Part shown: piece after piece, positions 44,721-54,021 of the stretch
Layout: the number at the start of each line of letters is the position of its first letter
How positions within the stretch are numbered: position 1 is the stretch's first letter
The notes under the pieces: generated by a model
What the model was told of the DNA's origin: nothing
Database searches by the model: none
Seen by the model: the letters and a program-made list of their open reading frames with translations, nothing else
Source of the DNA: Armatimonadota bacterium
Lineage (GTDB): Bacteria; Armatimonadota; Fimbriimonadia; Fimbriimonadales; Fimbriimonadaceae
Direction of reading: 5' to 3'
Length of the DNA: 64,000 nt
Assembly: GCA_018268315.1 (NCBI GenBank)
Contig: JAFDWU010000001.1
Location: 287,280-351,279 of the forward strand
Position numbers and translations under genes: made by a program

Positions 44721-44751
44721 AATTGGGGATCGCGAAACGCGATCCCCAATT
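44721..44751. terminator. Bidirectional intrinsic terminator
   Basis: A perfect 14-bp inverted repeat, AATTGGGGATCGCG-AAA-CGCGATCCCCAATT, starts 1 bp after the stop of the 44151 gene and ends 20 bp before the converging pilin stop. Its A/T-rich ends make it usable in both directions. Confidence 0.85.
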
Positions 44752-44771
44752 CGGTCTACGTTAACCGTGGT

Positions 44772-45119
44772 TTACGGGAGAACGTGGTTAGCAGTCGTGC
44801 AGGTCGGGTTGGTACCGACTACGTTGATTGCGTAGGTACCGCCGCTCGGGCAGCTCGGCTGCGACTTGATGTAGCCACCGCCACCTGCAGGAATCAGGTC
44901 CGTCCAGGCGACAGCTGCGCCCTGGTCCTTCTTGTTGTCCATTGCCCACTGTTCCTTAGCTGAGTCAATCTGCTTAAGGTTGGCAATGCAGGTGTTCATT
45001 CGGCTGGTGTTACGAGCCGTAACGAAATTCGGGACTGCAATCGCCATCAAGATACCAATGATCAAGACGACGATCATAATTTCGACGAGTGTAAAGGCTT
45101 TCCTTTTGTTGTTCTTCAT
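44772..45119 (-). CDS. Type IV pilin / type II secretion pseudopilin-like protein
   Basis: 115 residues with a class III signal: short basic leader MKNNKRKA, then FTLVEIMIVVLIIGILMAIAVPNF, with Glu at position +5 of the mature chain, cleaved before Phe by a prepilin peptidase. The rest is a small globular domain with two cysteines (PSCPSGG and NPTCTTAN) likely forming the C-terminal disulfide loop. No pilus assembly gene is adjacent. A terminator lies immediately downstream, so it is probably monocistronic and well expressed. Confidence 0.85.
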   Translation of the reverse strand: MKNNKRKAFTLVEIMIVVLIIGILMAIAVPNFVTARNTSRMNTCIANLKQIDSAKEQWAMDNKKDQGAAVAWTDLIPAGGGGYIKSQPSCPSGGTYAINVVGTNPTCTTANHVLP

Positions 45120-45287
45120 TTGACAGCAAACCTCCGGTGCGCTTGTTTAATCCGCGATCCACTTGTCACTTTCCTTCTGGAATCCATTTGTTCCCCAGTA
45201 GAAGTGCGGGTTCGTTATGATTCTTATCGGCGGAATCCGTCCTCATCCTGAGCATGCGACGCGCATTTCAGTCGTCTAATCTCAGTA

Positions 45288-46130
45288 GTGATGCGCACGG
45301 TTATCCTTCCACTCTTTATTCTCGGCTTCTCGGCTTCGGTTCCTGCAGGACCCTTCAAGCCGAGCGTTAAACAGCAAATTCAGCTTGGCCAAGACGCGGC
45401 AAAGCAGCTTCGCAAGCAGGAGAAGGTTCTGTCGGAAAAGGATCCGCGATCGATTTTCGTCCGGCAAGTTGGGGCTCGGCTGGTGAGCACCCTCAAGAAC
45501 AAGGAACCCTGGTCGTATACCTTCGAAGTGATTGAAAACAAGGACGTTAACGCATTTGCTCTTCCAGGCGGCCCAACCTTTGTTTACACGGGGCTGCTGA
45601 GGCACCTAAGGACGGCGGACGAACTCGCGGCGGTCATGGGGCATGAGATGACCCACGTCCGAAGCGAGCACTGGGCACGGAGCTATGAGCAGCAGCAGAA
45701 TCGCGATTTGCTCCTGACGGTGATCGCCACCGCAATCCATGCGAATTCAATGACCGCCAACGTGCTCGATCTCGGGAAGGTCATCGCCGGCGACCTGCCT
45801 TACTCACGCAAAGTTGAGACGGAAGCTGATGATGGCGGCTTCCGGATGATGATTGATGCTAAGTACAACCCTCAGGGAATGATCGACATGTTCCGGGTGC
45901 TAGAGAAGGAAGGCGGCAAGAGCCAGAAGTTCCTGGGCATGGATCTGGGAGACCACCCAGCGGTCCAGCGCCGAATTGCGGATATCAGCGCAAGACTTGC
46001 GAAGGAAACCATGTCGTTTCCGCCTCAAGAGCCGGTTCCGGCAGCAGTAGTTGAGCGCCAAAGAGCAGCCGATGAGGAAGAGAAGCGCAAGGCCGAGAAG
46101 GGCAAGGGCGGCTCTAAAGGCGGCGGCTAG
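45288..46130 (+). CDS. Secreted/periplasmic M48-family metalloprotease
   Basis: 280 residues with a signal peptide (about residues 1-21). The zinc site is GHEMTHVRSEH (HExxH), with the third ligand region VETEADDGGFRMM (ExxxD). NAFALPGGPTFVYTGLL is typical of BepA/YfgC-like M48 proteins that act in envelope protein quality control. The C-terminal 35 residues are Lys/Glu/Gly-rich. Its 3' end overlaps carA by 17 bp, in convergent orientation. Confidence 0.87.
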   Translation: MMRTVILPLFILGFSASVPAGPFKPSVKQQIQLGQDAAKQLRKQEKVLSEKDPRSIFVRQVGARLVSTLKNKEPWSYTFEVIENKDVNAFALPGGPTFVYTGLLRHLRTADELAAVMGHEMTHVRSEHWARSYEQQQNRDLLLTVIATAIHANSMTANVLDLGKVIAGDLPYSRKVETEADDGGFRMMIDAKYNPQGMIDMFRVLEKEGGKSQKFLGMDLGDHPAVQRRIADISARLAKETMSFPPQEPVPAAVVERQRAADEEEKRKAEKGKGGSKGGG

Positions 46131-47220
46131 ACATTTCTTGCACGAACTGCGCGAAATAGGGGCGGCTGTCCCATGGCCCCGGTGCGGCCTCAGGATGGTA
46201 CTGGATGCTGCGGGCTTGGTAATCCGGGCACTCGATACCCTCAACAGTGCCATCGTTCAAGTTTAGCTGGGTTACCACGGCGGCAGTGCCTTTCAAAGAA
46301 TCTTGGTGGACGGCGTAGCCATGGTTCTGCGACGTGATGGTGACCTGACCCGTTTTGAGGTCCTTCACCGGGTGATTTGAGCCTCGGTGGCCGAATTTAA
46401 GTTTGTAGGTGTGACCGCCAACCGCGTGGCAAAGAAGTTGGTTGCCCAGGCAGATGCCGAAGATAGGGCGCTCACCGAGAAGGCTCTTCACCGTTTCGAT
46501 TACTGGTTTGAGGCGCTGCGGATCGCCGGGCCCTGGCGAGAGCAAGATGCCATCAGGCTGCCAATCGAGGATTTCGTCGGCGGGAGTAGTTGCGGGCAAC
46601 ACGATTGGGCGGCATCCGGCGGCCCAGAAGCGGCGCAGGATGTTGTATTTGAGCCCACAGTCCAGCACGACTAGGCGCGGGCGCTTGGGATCGTCTTCAG
46701 TTTCGATTGACTCCCGGCCGGCCGGGCCCCACTTGTATGCCCTTCTCGTGGTGACCTGGTACACGAAATCCAGTTCATCGTATGAGGGCGCCCCGGAAAG
46801 TATCGACTCCGCTTCCTTCTGGGTATCGGCGATTGCCCCAAGGGTTACGCCCTTGCTTCGAATGTGCTTTGTGAGGGCGCGAGTATCGATGCCTTGGATT
46901 GCCACAATGCCGCGCTCAACGAGTAGCTCGTGGAGGGTTTGGCGCGAACGCCAATTAGAAGGGCTCTCGCACGCCTCGTGGACGATAAGGCTGGTGGGTT
47001 GAATTCGGTCGGATTCGAAGTCGTCTTCGTTGATTCCGTAGTTGCCGATGAGCGGATAAGTCAGGATGACCATCTGCCCGGCATAGCTGGGGTCGGTCAG
47101 GATTTCCTGATAACCGGTCATGCCCGTGTTGAAGACTACTTCGCCGGAGGTAGAACCCTCGGCTCCAAGGGATCGCCCCTTGAAAACTGTGCCATCGCTA
47201 AGAAGAAGGAAACGATCCAA
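46114..47220 (-). CDS. carA: Carbamoyl-phosphate synthase small subunit
   Basis: Glutamine amidotransferase subunit that supplies ammonia for carbamoyl phosphate. N-terminal domain LLLSDGTVFKGRSLGAEGSTSGEVVFNTGMTGYQEILTDPSY; class I amidotransferase domain with the nucleophile in GICLGNQLL and the His/Glu pair in YHPEAAPGP. I choose the TTG at 47220 because the product then starts MDRFLLLSDGT, like other CarA proteins; an in-frame TTG at 47274 would overlap the upstream gene. carB is not in the window. Confidence 0.93.
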   Translation of the reverse strand: MDRFLLLSDGTVFKGRSLGAEGSTSGEVVFNTGMTGYQEILTDPSYAGQMVILTYPLIGNYGINEDDFESDRIQPTSLIVHEACESPSNWRSRQTLHELLVERGIVAIQGIDTRALTKHIRSKGVTLGAIADTQKEAESILSGAPSYDELDFVYQVTTRRAYKWGPAGRESIETEDDPKRPRLVVLDCGLKYNILRRFWAAGCRPIVLPATTPADEILDWQPDGILLSPGPGDPQRLKPVIETVKSLLGERPIFGICLGNQLLCHAVGGHTYKLKFGHRGSNHPVKDLKTGQVTITSQNHGYAVHQDSLKGTAAVVTQLNLNDGTVEGIECPDYQARSIQYHPEAAPGPWDSRPYFAQFVQEMSSRRL

Positions 47221-47245
47221 TCTAAAAGCAGAGGATACCTTGGCG

Positions 47246-49957
47246 TCAACGTCCGAGGTCGATGCCCGCCGCAACTTGCCGAACTAGGGGGTCGGGATCG
47301 TTGCGAAGATCAAGCACTCTGCCCCGCGAATCCTTTGGAACGCGGCCATTAATGGCGAGCAGCGCCTGGATTCTAACCGCCGGACGAGAGTCGTCGAGGA
47401 AGGAGGCGGCCTTGCTGACGGCTTCCGAGTCTTGACACTTCCCTAGGAGCTCGAGCGATATGCGGATGAGGCGCTCGTCGAAGGTTTTGAAGCTTGGGTT
47501 AGCCCAGGCAAGGGCACTTGAGGGGAACTTCGCGACGAGCTCCATCGCGCTCCTGCGAACTATGAGGTCATCCGAAAGGAGCAACGCGGTGGCAGTTGAA
47601 ACGGCTTCCGAGGACCCGATTCGGGCAAGGGATTTCATCGCTTCTTCCGCCAGCCGCTTGTCTTGAGAACCGGCGAGAGGCATCAGCTTTTGCACCGTCG
47701 ATTCAGCTTGTAGTTCGCCTGCTGCTTGGACCGCGGCAAGCTGCGTCTCCGGCTTGGACATGGGGCCGCTGAGGAATGCGCCGACTTCTTTGGCGTTGGA
47801 CCGTATCGCCAGTTCGATTGCGTTTTTGCCGACCAGCGCAGAGTCGCTTTGAACGTAAGGCGCTAAAGCCTGTTTTGCCGGTTGCCCAACGGCGGTGATG
47901 ATTTCGGAAATTACGTCGAGGGCATAGCTGTCGGTTGCTCCGAGCTTGTTCTTAAGAATCCACTCAACGGCGGGAGTTCCAATCGCGACCAGGCCATCCA
48001 CCGCAGCGGAACTGCTAAGGGGGTCTTGAAGCATGGCGCGCTCATAAAGGACTTGAAGCTGGGTTTCGGACGGGGTGGGTTCTGATCCAGGTTTGGGATA
48101 CTTACGGTCCGGAAATGCAGGGGCAGAGCCACGGCGTGGGTCTTCCAGACTGGCGGCAACCGAGTAATTCGAAAGGCTGATTTGGTTATCGTGCAATGTG
48201 TCTGCGAACCGATTTGAGCCACCAACGTGGACGAAGATGCCGAGAGCATCGAAGGTCGAAACGCCGGGCGATCCCCAATAGCGGTCGTCGCCTTCGGGGT
48301 CAATGAGGATGCCAAGGCCACCGGCCACGCCGGAGCCGGGTCGCCCATAGGCGGAGGCGTAGATCGTATCACCCTGGCGGTCCAGAAGCACACCGACACC
48401 CTTATCAACGCCAAATCCTTGGCAGCTCCCCTGGCGGACGGTGTATGTATTGCTGCCAACCAGATGCAGCAGATACCCCGAGCCTCCCTGCAGACCGACT
48501 CCTTGCGCCATTGAGGTTGCCGTTAACGTGTCCCCGCCTGCGCCGGAAAAGAACGAGCCTAGGCCCATGTGCTCACCAAAGCCTTGAGCTTTTGAGCTTG
48601 CGGTGGTGGGGTGGGAGCCCTCGCAGGCGGTCAGCAGCCCGATGCCACCTGGCAGTTGCGGGTTTTCACTCAATGTTCCTCCGCCATAACCTTGAGCGCG
48701 GGCGGGTTTGGTTGGGTCGTTGGGAACGCAGTGGAAGGAAGAATCGCCCTTGCGGTCAATCAGCCAACCGAGCCCGCCGGTGAAGCCTGCGCCTTGGCTG
48801 AGGTCTTGGGCGGTGTAGTGGTTCTCTCCGCTGGTGTCGATGAGCATTCCGACACCGAAAGCGCCGTAACCCTGGCTCATGGTCGCGCTGCGGTAGGTTG
48901 CGGCGCCGCCAGACTTGACGAGAACGCCCACTCCGCCGACCCCTGCTCCGCAGTTGAGGCTGCCGGTATGGAAGTGGGCGTTGCCCCCGATGAAGAAGGC
49001 CATGCCAATGCCAAGCACCCCGCAACCGGCGCCCGCATCGGCGGTGTCGATGGTTTCCGAAGAGCCGAAGTCAATGAGGACCGAGCTGTAGCCAATACCC
49101 GCAGCGTATCGCCCAGCGAAGTGGTTTACGCCACCGAAATCGATGCAGAGCATACGGTCGGAGAGTTCATGGGCATCGTTGCCGACACCTGAGATTTCGA
49201 GGTTGACGCCGTCCACTGTAGCAACAACCGAGCCCTTCCAGTCCGTTTTGCGGCCGAACGCTTGCAACGCGGGCAAGCGGCGGCGCACCTCGGTGGCAAG
49301 GGTGATGGAGGCATTGCGGATGGCGGGAAGGTCGACCTTGGAAAGCAGTTCCAGAAGCCTTGTTGTAGTTTCTGGATGGCCCTTAACGAAACCGAGTGAT
49401 TCCTTTGTCCCCTTAAGGGGAAGGGCGGACAGGCCCTCGATAAGCATTCGCCGTTCATCGGGTGCAAGGTTCTTGAGCGCGCCCCTTACGGCCTCATTCG
49501 AGGCAGCGATGAAGTGGACGATTTCTTCGATGGTCGGCCTGATCGCCTCCGGCACATCGGCGGGAAGCTGGCCACGATAATTAGCGGTGTCGAGAGGCGC
49601 GGCTTGCGCCGGGCCAAGAAATGATGACGCCTTGGTCAGCAACTCTGGCAGGGACGCTTCGCGAGCAATGTCGTGCGTGCTCAGGAGATCATCGATGGCT
49701 TCGAGTGGCTTGGCGTTCGCTTCTTGGCAAAGCGAGAGAACCCATGGAGATGAAATCGTCGTGCGATCGAATTCCAAGTCCTTCGGGCGCAGATTCCCCG
49801 CGGTGAGAACGTCGTCAATGGCCTTGTGCTCAACGCTTGTTAGCTGGGCATGTGCCGTCACGCTTAGGAAAGCAAGAAGGGAGGCAAGAAGTAAGCGAAA
49901 GGGCTTTCCCGCCGAGTGGCGGAAAAGCCCGTGTATCGCGACCGAAGAGTTAAACAC
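47246..49957 (-). CDS. Large secreted repeat protein: Gly-rich QG repeats followed by HEAT-like repeats
   Basis: About 903 residues from a GTG at 49957, the last start codon upstream of the signal peptide (FRLLLASLLAFLSVTAHA); the reading frame continues to 50092. After a helical region, about ten imperfect repeats of roughly 35 residues follow a QGxGxxxGxGxLxDxxGxxxY pattern (e.g. QGFGVDKGVGVLLDRQGDTIY), predicted to form a beta-solenoid. The last 250 residues are alpha-helical HEAT-like repeats (e.g. AEEAMKSLARIGSSEAV). A surface or periplasmic scaffold is likely; the function is unknown. Confidence 0.7.
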   Translation of the reverse strand: MFNSSVAIHGLFRHSAGKPFRLLLASLLAFLSVTAHAQLTSVEHKAIDDVLTAGNLRPKDLEFDRTTISSPWVLSLCQEANAKPLEAIDDLLSTHDIAREASLPELLTKASSFLGPAQAAPLDTANYRGQLPADVPEAIRPTIEEIVHFIAASNEAVRGALKNLAPDERRMLIEGLSALPLKGTKESLGFVKGHPETTTRLLELLSKVDLPAIRNASITLATEVRRRLPALQAFGRKTDWKGSVVATVDGVNLEISGVGNDAHELSDRMLCIDFGGVNHFAGRYAAGIGYSSVLIDFGSSETIDTADAGAGCGVLGIGMAFFIGGNAHFHTGSLNCGAGVGGVGVLVKSGGAATYRSATMSQGYGAFGVGMLIDTSGENHYTAQDLSQGAGFTGGLGWLIDRKGDSSFHCVPNDPTKPARAQGYGGGTLSENPQLPGGIGLLTACEGSHPTTASSKAQGFGEHMGLGSFFSGAGGDTLTATSMAQGVGLQGGSGYLLHLVGSNTYTVRQGSCQGFGVDKGVGVLLDRQGDTIYASAYGRPGSGVAGGLGILIDPEGDDRYWGSPGVSTFDALGIFVHVGGSNRFADTLHDNQISLSNYSVAASLEDPRRGSAPAFPDRKYPKPGSEPTPSETQLQVLYERAMLQDPLSSSAAVDGLVAIGTPAVEWILKNKLGATDSYALDVISEIITAVGQPAKQALAPYVQSDSALVGKNAIELAIRSNAKEVGAFLSGPMSKPETQLAAVQAAGELQAESTVQKLMPLAGSQDKRLAEEAMKSLARIGSSEAVSTATALLLSDDLIVRRSAMELVAKFPSSALAWANPSFKTFDERLIRISLELLGKCQDSEAVSKAASFLDDSRPAVRIQALLAINGRVPKDSRGRVLDLRNDPDPLVRQVAAGIDLGR
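49901..49930 (-). terminator. Terminator-like hairpin inside the signal-peptide region of the repeat-protein gene
   Basis: On the minus strand GGGCTTTTCCGCC-ACTC-GGCGGGAAAGCCC forms a 13-bp stem with one G-T pair, followed by TTTCGCTTACTT. It begins 20 bp after the stop of the upstream gene (49950). Because the only plausible start codons of the downstream gene lie before it, the hairpin is also coding sequence. Confidence 0.5.
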
Positions 49958-50702
49958 CGGCGAGCGCTGCGTGATGCTCGTAGTGCTCGCTGGCTGCCTG
50001 AGTAAGGGTTGTGAAGTGCGCGCCCTTCTCCCGGAAGTACTTGATCGTCTTGGTGAGGTCTTCCACGGAATCGTGATAATCGCGGAGGCCAAGGCAGATG
50101 ACTTCGCGCTTCATGTTGGCTTCAAAGAGAGGAAGCAGGCTCTCGAAACCGGCGTCGAGGTAGCCGTGCTTGCCCGCGTGAGTTGCCACCGGGATGTGGA
50201 GAACCTTGTTCGAGCCTTCCTTCTTCAGGTCTTCAGGGTCTGAGTGGTACGGCTCATGGGGCGCGCCATGCCAATCGACGAACATCTTGTATTCCGCATC
50301 GGGAACGATGGAAGAGTCCACAAGCACTCCGATTTCATCGAGATACTTGATGTCGCTCGGAAGCAGGGCAAAGGCGCCAGCTCGGAAAGCGGTCGCCTTG
50401 ATCATGTGAGACTTCAGAGTGTCTTTGGCAATCCAAAGGATATTGCCGCGCTCTTTCGGGTCTTCAACGTAGCCGCGCTCGTTTTCGAAGTTCACCTTCA
50501 TCCCTTGCTCATGCCAGCTAGGAATCTTGTGAACGAACTCGTGGTAGTACAGGTTGGTATTCGCGCTGGGGTCTTTCATTGACACGTGGATGAGCCACGT
50601 GGCAGGGACAAACTCCGATTCGAACACCTTGATGTAGTTCGGGGTGAAGCACCGATCGTGATGCGCGCCTTCGCAATCGATGGTAAAGACAACATTTGGC
50701 AT
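49950..50702 (-). CDS. Polysaccharide deacetylase-like (NodB-fold) protein
   Basis: 250 residues. It starts PNVVFTIDCEGAHHD, corresponding to the NodB motif TxDxE, and continues with VPATWLIHVSMK. AFRAGAFALLPSDIKYLDEIGVLVDSSIVP is the pattern of deacetylase motif 3 in the family (RxGxxxxxxxxLxxLGxxxDSS). The metal-binding His pair of motif 2 is not obvious, so activity is uncertain. It follows the GH65-like gene by 7 bp and likely acts on carbohydrate. Confidence 0.65.
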   Translation of the reverse strand: MPNVVFTIDCEGAHHDRCFTPNYIKVFESEFVPATWLIHVSMKDPSANTNLYYHEFVHKIPSWHEQGMKVNFENERGYVEDPKERGNILWIAKDTLKSHMIKATAFRAGAFALLPSDIKYLDEIGVLVDSSIVPDAEYKMFVDWHGAPHEPYHSDPEDLKKEGSNKVLHIPVATHAGKHGYLDAGFESLLPLFEANMKREVICLGLRDYHDSVEDLTKTIKYFREKGAHFTTLTQAASEHYEHHAALAGV

Positions 50703-50709
50703 GCGTATT

Positions 50710-52833
50710 TTAAGCTCCTACAGTGGCGGTTACCGCCTGATTGGTGATATCCAGGCTGAGTTTCCTGCCCAAGATCGTGATACCGTTTAACTTTACTCGT
50801 TTCCACGCGTCGGGGATGTGGGGTTTTATGCTCAAAATTGCCCCTTCCTTCAAAGGCGTTTGCCAAAGAGCGCCGGGCTGGGCGACCGTGTCGATTCGAA
50901 TGCCACAAAGTCCAAATAAAATTGCCTGGATTGAGCCTGCTGCTCCTGTCGTGAAATAGGTATCGCCAAAGGCGTGACGGCGCTCGCTAAAGAGGCCGAG
51001 CGGCCTGAGATAGGGATAGACAGCCTGCTTCCATTGCTCGTAGGCTGCGCCTCGCTCATCGGCGCGGGCGAAGGCGATGCTCATCAGGCAGTTGGACATT
51101 GCCGGACCGTAGGCGCTCAGCTTCGGACCGAACCTATTCAACATAGTGAGGGCTTGCTTTTCCGCCTCTGGATACTGCAGCGGATAGACGGCAAGAAACG
51201 CGGCTGCCTGCTTGTAGCCCATTACCGGATCTTGCTCGTAGTTAAGCAAAGATTTGTCGTCTCGCGGGAGGAAGAACCGTCCAGCCCATTTGCGGCCGCC
51301 AGTTGCCCAGTCGGCTAGAAGGTTTGTATACAGATCGTTGTTGCCCACCCAGTTCTCGTCCGGGCTGCGGACATTTTGCAGCTCAAGCTTGCCATCACTC
51401 CGCTTTACAGCGAGCTTCTGATAATATGCAGCCACGCCCGAAGCGACCGACGAGACCTTCTGGGGATCAGCCAAACCGAGTTGGGCGGCGAGGTTCAGTC
51501 CCCATAGGACACTGCCGCTTCCATGGATTTCGTTCTGAAACCTGCTTGGCGCGAGTTCTTGGCCCTGTGGACCAGATTCCCAGGGAAAGCGGATTGCTCC
51601 GTTTGAAGCCTTGGCGGTTTGCAGACGAAACGAAGGAATGGTCGCGGCCTTTTCTGGATCAAGCAGCGCGAGGGCTGGGAAAAGAAAGATGTCCGCGTCC
51701 CAAAACATGTGCCCTCCATAAGTGGTTGACGTGACGCCAAACGGCCCCCCGGGAAATGCATTGCTCTTGGCAATACTTTGGCGAACATAAAAGAGGGCGG
51801 CGTTGATTGCCTGGGCATCTTGATCTGAGCCTTCTATTTCGATGTTGGTCTTCCAGAATTGATCCAGGTGGGCTTTGCTCCTCTTCACGATTTCTTCAAA
51901 GGAGCGAAGCGATTCTGGGGGTTTGCCGGGCAGATTCACGGCAAAACGACGGGTAAATGCGCACTTTCCTTCGGGAGCCTCGCCCACTACAGTCGTTAGG
52001 TCGGCAATCGATCCAGAATCGATCGCGGCCGAAAAAGAGAGGTCAACCTTCACCGGCCGAGCCGGAGGAACGGGAGTTCCTACAGGCCGAGGAATGGGCG
52101 CCCCATTTGCGGTGGCATCCACTACGTCGAGAAAAGTGATGGCAACAGTCTGCGCTCGCGGGTGCACGTGTCCCTTGCTTACAACGTTGCCTTCATGCGA
52201 ACCTTTGAAGTGCGGATTGTCGGCATCACCGGCATCCTCCGGCACGTGGTTTGGTGTAAGGGTCCACCGGTCGGCTCCACATGCCGATTCGGGGTCAATA
52301 ACGGTCTCAACCACGACATCTGCATAGGCATTTGAATATGCGGTCGTAAGAATGCCTGTATGAAGGTCCAAAGACTGCCGGTAATTGGAAACCGATGAAC
52401 CTAGTCGGCTGACATTGAATCCGTTATAGAAGACAGAACCTTCAAGCGGATTGGGCAGCGCTTTTAGATTTTGAGTCTTGGCATCCCAAACCTGGGCCGA
52501 GTAGAAGCTATCACCGCGAGTCTTTGGAAAACCGTTGTCGGCAACGTTGTAGCGTGTATCCTTGCCGACCATCATTTTGGATACAAGCAAAGTCGGTGGT
52601 GAACCGCCGGTTCCATTGGGCTCAACTCGAATTCCAATTAGCCCGTTAGTCAAGAGTGCGGGGGCTCTGCGGAGCGTTTCGCCTGAGGCCAGAACAAATG
52701 GGTCTACCTTGGTATGGCTTGGCGAGGCCTTTGGCGGATAAAGGGTTTTTGCGACCTCGACAGGCACGGGCTCTTTAGGCGCGCACCCGATAACGATGAG
52801 AGGGACTATTCCAAGAAGATGGCCTTTGCGCAT
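50710..52833 (-). CDS. GH65-like glycoside hydrolase/phosphorylase lipoprotein
   Basis: 707 residues. The lipobox VIGC puts the acylated Cys at 17, so it is a lipoprotein. A beta-sandwich N-terminal domain is followed by an (alpha/alpha)6 catalytic domain: GGHMFWDADIFLFPALALLDPE and RSPDENWVGNNDLYTNLLA correspond to GH65 motifs (HxFWDTEIF; GPDExxxxxNNxYTN), including the general-acid Glu. It resembles the family branch containing protein-glucosylgalactosylhydroxylysine glucosidase. The sugar substrate is unknown. First gene of a run with the deacetylase-like protein. Confidence 0.75.
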   Translation of the reverse strand: MRKGHLLGIVPLIVIGCAPKEPVPVEVAKTLYPPKASPSHTKVDPFVLASGETLRRAPALLTNGLIGIRVEPNGTGGSPPTLLVSKMMVGKDTRYNVADNGFPKTRGDSFYSAQVWDAKTQNLKALPNPLEGSVFYNGFNVSRLGSSVSNYRQSLDLHTGILTTAYSNAYADVVVETVIDPESACGADRWTLTPNHVPEDAGDADNPHFKGSHEGNVVSKGHVHPRAQTVAITFLDVVDATANGAPIPRPVGTPVPPARPVKVDLSFSAAIDSGSIADLTTVVGEAPEGKCAFTRRFAVNLPGKPPESLRSFEEIVKRSKAHLDQFWKTNIEIEGSDQDAQAINAALFYVRQSIAKSNAFPGGPFGVTSTTYGGHMFWDADIFLFPALALLDPEKAATIPSFRLQTAKASNGAIRFPWESGPQGQELAPSRFQNEIHGSGSVLWGLNLAAQLGLADPQKVSSVASGVAAYYQKLAVKRSDGKLELQNVRSPDENWVGNNDLYTNLLADWATGGRKWAGRFFLPRDDKSLLNYEQDPVMGYKQAAAFLAVYPLQYPEAEKQALTMLNRFGPKLSAYGPAMSNCLMSIAFARADERGAAYEQWKQAVYPYLRPLGLFSERRHAFGDTYFTTGAAGSIQAILFGLCGIRIDTVAQPGALWQTPLKEGAILSIKPHIPDAWKRVKLNGITILGRKLSLDITNQAVTATVGA

Positions 52834-52883
52834 CCGTCACGCATTTTATCGCTAAACAACTGCTTCGGATAAACTTTGCGGCG

Positions 52884-54005
52884 ATGCTTAACGTTGTCGT
52901 GCTTGGTTCCACCGGAAGCATCGGCGCTCAAACGCTTGATATTGTTGAGCGATTTCCCGACCGCCTTCGCGTTGTTGGCCTCGCTGCAGGGCGTAATGCC
53001 GTTCAGCTTAAGGAGCAGGCTGCGCGCTTTGTAGTCAAGCACACGGCCTTGATGCATGACGCGGGAAACGGAATTCCCAGCGGATTAGAGGCGATCTGCG
53101 AGTTAGCAACGTTGCCCGAAGCCGATATTGTTGTCGTATCCGTCGCGGGAGTTATTGGGCTAAAGCCGACACTTGCAGCTATCGAAGCTGGCAAGCGGAT
53201 TGCGCTTGCAAGCAAGGAAGTGCTGGTTGCGGCGGGCGAGGTAGTGATGCCGCTCGTTCGCAAGAAAGGAACCATTCTGACGCCGATCGACAGCGAGCAC
53301 AGCGCGATCTTTCAGTGCTTGCAGGGATATCGGGCGGACCAGGTAGATAAGCTCATCCTCACCGCATCTGGAGGGCCATTCCGTGGCCGCAGCCGCAGAG
53401 AACTGAGCGAAATTACTCCAGAGCAGGCGCTTAACCATCCCACTTGGAGGATGGGCGGAAAGATCACGGTTGACTCCGCCACGATGATGAACAAGGGGCT
53501 GGAAACCATTGAGGCAAGGTGGCTGTTCGACGTAGATTTTGACCATGTGCGAACAGTCGTGCACCCACAATCCGTCGTCCACAGCATGGTGCAGTTTAAG
53601 GATGGCAGTGTGCTTGGCCAGCTTGGCTGGCCCGATATGCGACTACCGATTGCTTACTCGTTGCTGTACCCGGATCGAATTGAGAATGGGCTGCGAGAAT
53701 GGGATCCGGTGATGACGCCGAACCTAACTTTCGAGGAGGTTGATCATGAAGCCTTCCCTTCCATTCGCTTCGCGATGGAGTGCGGAAAAGAGGGTGGAAC
53801 CGTGCCATGCGCAATGAACGCCGCGAACGAAGAAGCGGCAAACGCATTTTTGCAAGGCAAATTGTCGTTCCTTGGTATTTACGATGCAACCGTCGAGGCG
53901 GTGCAGGCGCATAAGAAGAAGGACCCAACGCTGGAGAACCTTCTTGCAACGGATGCGGAGGCCCGGCAAAGAATTCGGGATCACATTGTAGTACCGCAAC
54001 GTTGA
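52884..54005 (+). CDS. dxr: 1-deoxy-D-xylulose 5-phosphate reductoisomerase
   Basis: Second enzyme of the DXP isoprenoid pathway. NADPH-binding GSTGSIGAQTLDIV at the N-terminus, LASKEVLVAAGE, TPIDSEHSAIFQCLQG (metal-binding Asp/Glu), TASGGPFRG, NHPTWRMGGKITVDSATMMNKGLE, and VPCAMNAANEEA in order. It has 373 residues. TAAACT lies 8 nt before the ATG and no Shine-Dalgarno is seen, so a leaderless message is likely. It lies upstream of rseP, a common pairing. Confidence 0.97.
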   Translation: MLNVVVLGSTGSIGAQTLDIVERFPDRLRVVGLAAGRNAVQLKEQAARFVVKHTALMHDAGNGIPSGLEAICELATLPEADIVVVSVAGVIGLKPTLAAIEAGKRIALASKEVLVAAGEVVMPLVRKKGTILTPIDSEHSAIFQCLQGYRADQVDKLILTASGGPFRGRSRRELSEITPEQALNHPTWRMGGKITVDSATMMNKGLETIEARWLFDVDFDHVRTVVHPQSVVHSMVQFKDGSVLGQLGWPDMRLPIAYSLLYPDRIENGLREWDPVMTPNLTFEEVDHEAFPSIRFAMECGKEGGTVPCAMNAANEEAANAFLQGKLSFLGIYDATVEAVQAHKKKDPTLENLLATDAEARQRIRDHIVVPQR

Positions 54006-54021
54006 GAGTATCTGGACTCAA

